This document shows, in pieces, positions 10,445-15,503 of a stretch of DNA of 17,429 nucleotides. Position numbers and translations under genes: made by a program. Location: contig CACXHC010000004.1 of assembly GCA_902767285.1 (NCBI GenBank), forward strand, positions 1 through 17,429. Reading direction: 5' to 3'. Position 1 is the stretch's first letter; every line of letters starts with the position of its first letter. The notes under the pieces were generated by a model. It saw only the letters and a program-made list of their open reading frames with translations, was not told where the DNA came from and searched no databases. This stretch comes from an uncultured Ruminococcus sp. (lineage in GTDB: Bacteria > Bacillota > Clostridia > Oscillospirales > Acutalibacteraceae).

Positions 10445-10488
10445 CTCTCCTTTCTGGTTTTTTGAATCTCTACTTTGCATCGATGAGG

Positions 10489-10494
10489 ATTGTA
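10489..10494 (-). promoter_or_regulatory. Possible extended -10 promoter of pyrG-gltBD-dapFL
   Basis: TACAAT on the minus strand is directly preceded by TGA, giving an extended -10 element. No good -35 box lies 16-18 bases upstream. Transcription would begin near 10482, about 60 bases after the ANTAR gene stop and 125 bases before pyrG. The operon could also be reached by read-through from the ANTAR gene, since no terminator is visible between them. Confidence 0.4.
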
Positions 10495-10551
10495 TCAGTT
10501 TTTCTAATTTCACAGCTATATTGCTATTTATACTTTGAAATGTCTTAACTC

Positions 10552-11136
10552 TTAAATGTCATCACCCGAAAGCTCTGCTATTATACTGCGGGCGACTTCT
10601 ATTTTTTTTCGGCTTGTATCCATAGCCATTTTTTCGATGTACCTGTGTGCTTCTTCCTCCGTAAATCCTTTCTCCGAAACAAGAAGTAATTTCGCCTTTG
10701 ATACAGTTTTTATTTCTCTCAGTTTTGCCTTGAGATTTTCCGAATCATCACGCAGCATTTTCATTTTGGTGACCGATGATGCAAGCAGCGTGAGAGTTTG
10801 ATAAAAAACCGTTTTGTAAAGTGTACTCGGTAAAGTAACTACACCATAAGGCTCCAGATTATAGGCGGTTTTTTCGGTAAGCTCCGAACGAACAATTATA
10901 GCAACGGCACATTCACGAGATAAATCCCGTGCGAGTTTTGTTCCGAACTCATCTGTCAAAGGCGTGTATATTATTACTATATCAATATGAACGGCAAGCA
11001 CTGTACGCCGTGCCTCTGCCGCACTTGCAACGGTATACACAGGCGAAAATTTTTCGGACGGCATTGTCGATTTTATAAAATCAAGCATTTTACATTTTCT
11101 TGAAACGATCATGACGCTTCTTTGATCGTACTGCAC
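10552..11136 (-). CDS. ANTAR-domain RNA-binding antiterminator with degenerate receiver domain
   Basis: A 194-residue two-part regulator. Residues 1-120 have the size and strand-helix pattern of a response-regulator receiver, but the phosphoacceptor position at the end of strand 3 (DIVIIY) is Tyr57 instead of Asp, the acidic pair after strand 1 is Ser-Arg, and the strand 5 Lys is absent, so classical phosphorylation is unlikely. Residues about 122-145 are probably coiled coil. Residues about 135-188 are a good ANTAR domain (KLREIKTVSKAKLLL, GFTEEEAHRYIEKMAMD, EVARSII). ANTAR proteins bind paired hexaloop hairpins in leader RNAs and prevent termination. The start is GTG at 11136, with GAGGAGG seven bases upstream. 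It lies between glnA and pyrG-gltBD, and candidate hexaloop leaders occur before glnA, glnN and amt. The signal sensed is unknown. Confidence 0.88.
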   Translation of the reverse strand: MQYDQRSVMIVSRKCKMLDFIKSTMPSEKFSPVYTVASAAEARRTVLAVHIDIVIIYTPLTDEFGTKLARDLSRECAVAIIVRSELTEKTAYNLEPYGVVTLPSTLYKTVFYQTLTLLASSVTKMKMLRDDSENLKAKLREIKTVSKAKLLLVSEKGFTEEEAHRYIEKMAMDTSRKKIEVARSIIAELSGDDI

Positions 11137-11166
11137 TGCCGCACCTCCTCAAATGAGCAAAAAACA

Positions 11167-11246
11167 TTTTCTCTTCTTTTTTTTGAAAAAAAAAGAAGCA
11201 AAAAAAACTTTTACTATATAAAATTTATGTGTTTCAACGAACATTC
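11167..11246 (+). repeat. 80-bp AT-rich dispersed repeat, copy A
   Basis: Nearly identical to 17310-17388 in the same orientation: the copies differ by one A in an A run and one A/T in the ATATAAA(A/T)TTTATG section. It holds a near-perfect inverted repeat of CTTCTTTTTTTT against AAAAAAAGAAG, then CTTTTACTATATAAA and ends in GTGTTTCAACGAACATTC. It lies in the leader of the ANTAR gene, 30 bases before the start codon, in antisense orientation as written here. Confidence 0.85.
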
Positions 11247-11342
11247 TATATTATTATTCCGCAGGTGTAAGTTTATGAACATACAAACTAAAGTGCGAGT
11301 TAGGTACAGGCACCGCCTGCCACAATTAAAGTTTTTTGGAAA

Positions 11343-11389
11343 GGGTTTGGGAAAACCTTTTTTTCAAAAAAGGTTTTCCCAAGAAACCC
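11343..11389. repeat. Long perfect hairpin between glnA and the ANTAR gene
   Basis: The arms at 11347-11363 and 11366-11382 are perfectly complementary over 17 bp (TTGGGAAAACCTTTTTT with its complement) around a two-base loop, and GGGTTT/AAACCC extend the pairing at the base after a small bulge. On the minus strand it starts about 37 bases past the glnA stop. It has no clean U tract after it, so it may attenuate or stabilise the glnA transcript rather than end it. It resembles the hairpin-rich intergenic elements scattered through Clostridia genomes. The rest of the 290-base gap between the two genes holds copy A of the 80-bp repeat and an AT-rich stretch without a convincing gene. Confidence 0.7.
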
Positions 11390-11425
11390 AATTTCTGTGA
11401 AGTTTAATGAAAAAATGCTCATTTA

Positions 11426-12625
11426 TTAATATATTAAAAATCCTAACGGAATATTTGCTTTTATAAAATCGCTCTTCCGTGCAAGAGATACCGCTTTTTC
11501 GTAAGAATCGGGAAGAGCCGTCAGCGTATCCGTTATTTCGCTTTCCGCCGTATAAAGATTTATATTGAGCGGTTCGGGAGGAAGCATATTTTTTTCGATG
11601 CCGTCAAGTGCCGCATTTATCAACAAAGAGTATACGACATAAAGATTTGCTGTCGGGTCGGGAGAACGAAGCTCCATTCTTTTGTATTCGCCCTTTGCTG
11701 CGGGTATTCTTATAAGCTGAGATCGGTTCTCGTGTGACCACGAAACATACTTCGGAGCTTTGTCACACCCGAATCTTTTGTACGACTGCTCGCATGGATT
11801 CAGAAATGCAGTCATCTCGGCAACGTGTGAAAGCACTCCCGCAAGTATTTGCTGAGAATAGTCTGTTCCGTCAGCCGATTTCACCGACATATTTATATGC
11901 AGACCGCTTCCGCTTTTGTTTTCGATCGGTTTTGGCGAGAAATCGGCATAAAGTCCGTTTAAATCGGATATTGAAGAAACAACCGATTTGAACGTCACCG
12001 CATTGTCGGCAGATGTAAGTGCATCGCTGTATCTGAAATCTATCTCGTTTTGTCCCGGCCCCATCTCATGATGCGAACTTTCAGGGAAAATATCCATATC
12101 AAGAAGAGTCAGACATATTTCACGGCGAATATCCGCCCCCTTGTCCTTTGGAGCTATATCCATATACCCCGCATTATCGAAGGGGATTTTTGTTGGATTG
12201 CCGTTTTCATCGCACTTGAACAAATAAAATTCAAATTCGGCACCAAAGTTAAACGTAAGACCTTTTTTTCTTGCTTTCTTGACGGTACATTCGAGCAAAC
12301 GGCGGCTGTCAAGTTCGAACGGCTCGCCGTTCGGTCTGTAAATATTGCAGAACATTCTTGCCACACGTCCTTCGGAAGGTCGCCAAGGCAGAATTTCAAT
12401 TGTCTGCGGAAGCGGTTTTAGGAACAAATCAGATGAAAGCTCATCTCCGAACCCATAAATACTTGATGCGTCAAATGCGATTCCGTACTCAAAAGCTCGC
12501 TCAAGTTCCAACGGCATAATTGAAATATTTTTTTGAGTTCCTGCAATATCAACAAATGCCAATCTGATGAATCTAACATCTTCATCTTCAATGAAATTTT
12601 TTATTTCATTCAAATCATCATACAT
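11426..12625 (-). CDS. glnA: Short type I glutamine synthetase homologue
   Basis: The 399-residue product is clearly of the GS I fold: the N-terminal beta-grasp (FIRLAFVDIAG), catalytic Asp52 in FDASSIYGF, metal ligands E130 and E132 (GAEFEFYLF), E187 and E194 (HHEMGPGQNEIDF), H243 in GSGLH, and ENRSQLIRIP and MELRSPDP in the active site. The ATG at 12625 has GGAGG ten bases upstream and gives the normal N-terminus. Three departures from Bacillus-type GS: the flap motif, usually KRLVPGYEAP, reads KRFGCDKAP, placing Lys289 where the flap Glu stands; the Arg of GFVRIEESD is replaced (GFGDELSSD); and the C-terminus stops about 27 residues early. It may be a divergent enzyme or a regulatory homologue. 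It is followed by the ANTAR gene and preceded by its own promoter and attenuator. Confidence 0.85.
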   Translation of the reverse strand: MYDDLNEIKNFIEDEDVRFIRLAFVDIAGTQKNISIMPLELERAFEYGIAFDASSIYGFGDELSSDLFLKPLPQTIEILPWRPSEGRVARMFCNIYRPNGEPFELDSRRLLECTVKKARKKGLTFNFGAEFEFYLFKCDENGNPTKIPFDNAGYMDIAPKDKGADIRREICLTLLDMDIFPESSHHEMGPGQNEIDFRYSDALTSADNAVTFKSVVSSISDLNGLYADFSPKPIENKSGSGLHINMSVKSADGTDYSQQILAGVLSHVAEMTAFLNPCEQSYKRFGCDKAPKYVSWSHENRSQLIRIPAAKGEYKRMELRSPDPTANLYVVYSLLINAALDGIEKNMLPPEPLNINLYTAESEITDTLTALPDSYEKAVSLARKSDFIKANIPLGFLIY

Positions 12626-12713
12626 ATAAAGCAGACCTCCGTAATATATTAGAATATTGAGTTTTTGTATTTTGATTAAGCCGAATATTCCGCAGTAATT
12701 CGCATTTTTCGGC

Positions 12714-12771
12714 AAAAATAAAATAGACGTTCACTGCACAAGGGGACACTTTCCCCTTTGTACAATGAACG
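12714..12771 (-). terminator. Intrinsic terminator (attenuator) in the glnA leader
   Basis: On the minus strand the arms beginning CGTTCATTGTACAAAGGGG (12771 down to 12753) and ending TCCCCTTGTGCAGTGAACG pair along their length with two G-U pairs and one bulged A. The U-rich run TCTATTTTATTTTT (12727-12714) follows. It stands between the predicted glnA promoter and the start codon, so it would stop transcription before glnA unless prevented. Its apical loop can also be drawn as a hexaloop AAAGTG, with A at 1 and G at 4. Confidence 0.75.
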
Positions 12772-12784
12772 CCTTTGCTCATCG
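12763..12784 (-). promoter_or_regulatory. Candidate ANTAR-binding hexaloop hairpin, glnA leader
   Basis: On the minus strand CGATGAGC and GTTCATTG pair over 8 bp (two G-U pairs) around the six-base loop AAAGGC, with A at position 1, G at position 4 and a closing C-G pair. These are the known features of ANTAR RNA targets. It begins about seven bases after the predicted start of transcription. Its 3' arm is the 5' arm of the terminator at 12714-12771, so the two structures exclude each other. The loop at the top of the terminator could be the second hexaloop. Confidence 0.6.
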
Positions 12785-12797
12785 ATTCAACTCCTAT

Positions 12798-12826
12798 ATT
12801 GTACTATCATATTGAAGTTTTGTCAA
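12798..12826 (-). promoter_or_regulatory. glnA: Predicted sigma-A promoter of glnA
   Basis: On the minus strand a perfect TTGACA (12826-12821) is followed after exactly 17 bases by TACAAT (12803-12798), one mismatch from consensus. The transcript would begin near 12791, giving a leader of about 165 bases. Confidence 0.8.
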
Positions 12827-13116
12827 GATTTCGCATAAAAAAATACTCTTATACACGGCTTTTATTTTTGTACAGTTAGACGAATTTTTAGATTGATTTT
12901 GCAGGATTTGATTTTAAGAAATGCAAAACCGCATTTGTTTGGTATATTTTACATCAAAAATTTACAAAAAAATGTTTTGCTTTACGTTTCATTATATATT
13001 GGATAATCAATTTGAAAGATTGATTTAATTTCTATGCAAAATTGCATTAATTTTCGGCTGCTTAATGATAATATTTCTATAATTTGCAAGAAGATAAAAA
13101 AATATTTCATATTCTC
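12827..13116. other. AT-rich region between the divergent glnA and glnN promoters
   Basis: No convincing gene is seen in these 290 bases. Three short inverted repeats are present: AAATGC/GCATTT around six bases (about 12919-12936), AATCAAT/ATTGATT around seven bases (about 13003-13023), and ATGCAA/TTGCAT around two bases (13034-13047). They could be protein-binding sites for control of either promoter, or simply reflect the AT-rich composition. Confidence 0.4.
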
Positions 13117-13145
13117 TTGACAAAAATAATACGAGGGCGTATAAT
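13117..13145 (+). promoter_or_regulatory. glnN: Consensus sigma-A promoter of glnN
   Basis: A perfect TTGACA (13117-13122) and a perfect TATAAT (13140-13145) are separated by exactly 17 bases. Transcription would start near 13152. The spacer contains ATACG-AGGG-CGTAT, a small inverted repeat that could be an operator. Such a strong promoter followed by a strong terminator implies that control acts mainly after initiation. Confidence 0.88.
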
Positions 13146-13156
13146 GCAGTTGTTGA

Positions 13157-13175
13157 TACGGCAAGGACGTCGGTA
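13157..13175 (+). promoter_or_regulatory. Candidate ANTAR-binding hexaloop hairpin, glnN leader
   Basis: TACGGC pairs with GTCG(G)TA, leaving one bulged G, around the six-base loop AAGGAC (13163-13168), which has A at 1 and G at 4 and a closing C-G pair. It begins about five bases after the predicted transcript start and lies wholly within the 5' arm of the terminator at 13158-13210, so forming it would block the terminator. A second hexaloop was not found here. Confidence 0.5.
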
Positions 13176-13210
13176 AGGCATAACGCTTACGACATCCTTG
13201 CCGTTTTTTT
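13158..13210 (+). terminator. Intrinsic terminator (attenuator) in the glnN leader
   Basis: ACGGCAAGGA pairs with TCCTTGCCGT over 10 bp; the stem continues through GTCG/CGAC and TAAG/CTTA with one mismatch and one bulge to a loop containing CATAAC. Seven T follow directly. It lies between the consensus promoter and the glnN ribosome site, with about 40 bases left to the start codon, and no gene precedes it on this strand, so its only plausible role is control of glnN. Confidence 0.9.
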
Positions 13211-13247
13211 GTATCAAAATAATTAAATTTATTGAGGAGTGTTGATC

Positions 13248-15335
13248 ATGGCAACCGTACCTGAGATTTTCGGAAGCATGGTATTTAATGACAGAAAAAT
13301 GGAGGAAAGACTTCCTCACGCAACATACAAGGCTCTCAAACGTACCGTTCAAAACGGTGAGCCGCTTGATTTGAGCGTTGCGAACAGCGTTGCAAACGCT
13401 ATGAAAGAATGGGCGGTCGAGATGGGCTGTACCCACTATACACACTGGTTTCAGCCTATGACGGGTATTACAGCGGAGAAACACGACAGCTTCATTTATC
13501 CCGCAAGCGATGGTCAAGTTATTATGGAATTTTCCGGTAAAGAGCTTATCAAAGGCGAGCCTGACGCATCAAGCTTCCCTTCGGGCGGTATCAGAGCTAC
13601 ATTCGAAGCAAGAGGATATACGACATGGGATCCCACATCGCCGGCATTTATCCGTGACAAAACACTTTATATTCCTACTGCATTTTGTTCATATACAGGC
13701 GAGGTTCTCGACAAAAAAACACCTTTGCTCCGTTCAATGGAGAAACTCAGTTCCGTTGCCGTTGATGTACTCCACATTTTGGGCAAGACCGATGTTACAA
13801 GAGTTACAACAACAGTAGGCCCCGAGCAAGAGTATTTTCTTATTGACAAAGAAATGTATGACAAGCGTCCCGACCTTATTTATACAGGCAGAACTCTTTT
13901 TGGTGCGTCTGCTCCGAAAGGTCAGGAACTGGCAGATCATTATTTCGGTTCCATCAAAACAAGAGTTGCCGCATTTATGGCAGATCTTGACGAGGAACTT
14001 TGGAAACTCGGTGTTATGGCTAAAACAAAGCATAACGAGGTTGCCCCCTCACAGCACGAATTAGCCCCCATTTTTGCAACATCTAATATTGCGACAGACC
14101 ACAACGAGCTTACAATGGAAGTTATGAAGAAAACAGCAGAAAAGCACGGTCTTGTTTGCCTTCTTCACGAGAAACCGTTTGCAGGCGTTAACGGAAGCGG
14201 TAAGCACAATAACTGGTCTATTTCGACAAACACAGGCGAGAACCTTCTTGATCCGGGCAAATGCCCCGAAGATAATTTGCAATTCCAGCTTTTCCTTGCA
14301 GCTATCGTAAAAGCTGTTCACGAATATCAGGATTTGTTGAGATTGACTGTTGCCTCCGCAGGCAACGACCACAGACTCGGTGCAAACGAAGCTCCTCCGG
14401 CAATCATTTCGATGTATCTCGGAGATGATCTCGGTGCATTGGTTGATTCAATTATCAGCGGTACCGAATATCACAGTGCAGGCAAAACAAATATGCTCAC
14501 AGGCGTTGACGTTCTGCCCGATTTCCGCAAAGATACTTCGGATCGTAACCGTACATCTCCGTTTGCATTCACGGGCAACAAATTTGAGTTCCGTGCTCTC
14601 GGCTCGTCGCTCAATATCGGCTGTCCGAACTATATGCTAAACACAATGGTTGCCGATGAACTCGCCCAATTCCGTGATGAACTCGCAGGTGCGGAAGATT
14701 TGGATGCCGCTGTTAGGTCTCTTGTTAAGAGAACTTTGACTGAACATCAAAATATCATCTTCAATGGTGATAACTACTCCGATGAGTGGGTAGCGGAAGC
14801 CGAGAGAAGAGGATTGTGCAATTATCGTTCTCTCCCTGAGGCTATGGCTCACTATGTTGACCAAAAGAACATCGACCTGTTTACAAGAAACGGTATTGTA
14901 TCCAAACAAGAGATGTATGCCCGTTATGAAATCGAACTGGAAACTTATTCGAAACAACTTCATATCGAAGCACTTACAATGATTGACATGGCTGAGAAAA
15001 ACATCACTCCGGCAGTAATCGAGTTTGTACGTTCCTTGTCTGATGCCGTGTTTGTCAAGAAATCGTTAGGTGCATATTCGGTATATGCCGAAACATCGCT
15101 TATTGAAGAGCTTTCGGAAAAACTCGAAGCTTTCGTTAAGAAAACAGACGAATTGAAAACAGCAGTTGACAATGCAGCTAAAATCAATGACGATTTGGAG
15201 CTTGCCATGTACTACCGCAAAACCGTATTCGAGCTTATGAATGAGCTTCGTGCAATCGGTGACGCTATGGAAACAAAAACCTCGGCTAAATATTGGCCTT
15301 ATCCTTCATACGGCGATATTCTTTTCGGAGTTTGA
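13248..15335 (+). CDS. glnN: Glutamine synthetase type III
   Basis: Makes glutamine from glutamate, ammonium and ATP; type III enzymes are large cytosolic homododecamers found in Bacteroides, cyanobacteria and many Clostridia. The product is 695 residues, the normal length. Family marks are the N-terminal PEIFGSMVF and [17 protein letters not shown] (about residues 66-82), [24 protein letters not shown] carrying metal-binding residues, the [12 protein letters not shown] loop, and [21 protein letters not shown] near the active site; a helical C-terminal region follows. The ATG at 13248 is chosen because GAGGAG stands eight bases upstream; an in-frame GTG three codons earlier overlaps that site. 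It is preceded by a consensus promoter and an attenuator, and followed by amt, probably as one operon. No key residue appears missing, so it is likely the main glutamine-forming enzyme of this locus. Confidence 0.96.
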   Translation: MATVPEIFGSMVFNDRKMEERLPHATYKALKRTVQNGEPLDLSVANSVANAMKEWAVEMGCTHYTHWFQPMTGITAEKHDSFIYPASDGQVIMEFSGKELIKGEPDASSFPSGGIRATFEARGYTTWDPTSPAFIRDKTLYIPTAFCSYTGEVLDKKTPLLRSMEKLSSVAVDVLHILGKTDVTRVTTTVGPEQEYFLIDKEMYDKRPDLIYTGRTLFGASAPKGQELADHYFGSIKTRVAAFMADLDEELWKLGVMAKTKHNEVAPSQHELAPIFATSNIATDHNELTMEVMKKTAEKHGLVCLLHEKPFAGVNGSGKHNNWSISTNTGENLLDPGKCPEDNLQFQLFLAAIVKAVHEYQDLLRLTVASAGNDHRLGANEAPPAIISMYLGDDLGALVDSIISGTEYHSAGKTNMLTGVDVLPDFRKDTSDRNRTSPFAFTGNKFEFRALGSSLNIGCPNYMLNTMVADELAQFRDELAGAEDLDAAVRSLVKRTLTEHQNIIFNGDNYSDEWVAEAERRGLCNYRSLPEAMAHYVDQKNIDLFTRNGIVSKQEMYARYEIELETYSKQLHIEALTMIDMAEKNITPAVIEFVRSLSDAVFVKKSLGAYSVYAETSLIEELSEKLEAFVKKTDELKTAVDNAAKINDDLELAMYYRKTVFELMNELRAIGDAMETKTSAKYWPYPSYGDILFGV

Positions 15336-15384
15336 CCGTATTTAAATAAAAAATCAGCTTATTACTATCATACTCATTTTTAAA

Positions 15385-15439
15385 GACGGCAACGGTGCTG
15401 TCGGGTCTATAACCAAAAGACCGACGGAATCGTTGCCGT
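15385..15439 (+). promoter_or_regulatory. Hexaloop hairpin nested in a long stem-loop before amt
   Basis: GACGGC pairs with GCTGTC over 6 bp around the loop AACGGT (15391-15396), with A at 1, G at 4 and a closing C-G pair. The alternative long stem pairs ACGGCAACGGT (15386-15396) with ATCGTTGCCGT (15429-15439) and has an inner stem GTCGG(G)TCT/AGACCGAC. The layout and several blocks (ACGGCAA, GTCGG, ATAAC, TTGCCGTT) match the glnN attenuator. Unlike glnN, the long stem is followed by TAGCCATTTTCATT, a poor U tract. A possible -10 box TATCAT (15366-15371) would start a transcript about seven bases before the hairpin, but there is no good -35 box. Confidence 0.55.
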
Positions 15440-15503
15440 TAGCCATTTTCATTAAAAGCACATAACAACAAAATAAAAATTTCAAAGAAAAGAAGGGATT
15501 CTT

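Noticed and set aside
10465..10480. C-AAAGTA-G on the minus strand in the pyrG leader as a fourth ANTAR hexaloop
   Set aside because: The loop has A1 and G4, but only the closing C-G pair forms; the next pairs are mismatched, so there is no stem.
11122..11400. Plus-strand open frame across the repeat region between the ANTAR gene and glnA
   Set aside because: It is made of the repeat's poly-T/poly-A runs and the 17-bp hairpin; no ribosome site and a low-complexity product.
12936..12953. GlnR/TnrA-like box (TGTTTGG...TTTTACA) between the divergent promoters
   Set aside because: The half sites are one base too far apart for the TGTNA-N7-TNACA consensus and the first half lacks the A; AT-rich sequence gives such matches easily.
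12982..13164. Open frame on the minus strand in the intergenic region before glnN
   Set aside because: No ribosome site, AT-rich random-looking product, and it overlaps the glnN promoter and attenuator.
13239..13247. GTG at 13239 as the glnN start
   Set aside because: It overlaps the GAGGAG ribosome site; the ATG at 13248 has correct spacing and the family's normal N-terminus.
15400..15425. Second ANTAR hexaloop in the amt leader (top of the inner stem)
   Set aside because: The apical loop is nine bases (ATAACCAAA) and has no G at the required position in any register tried.
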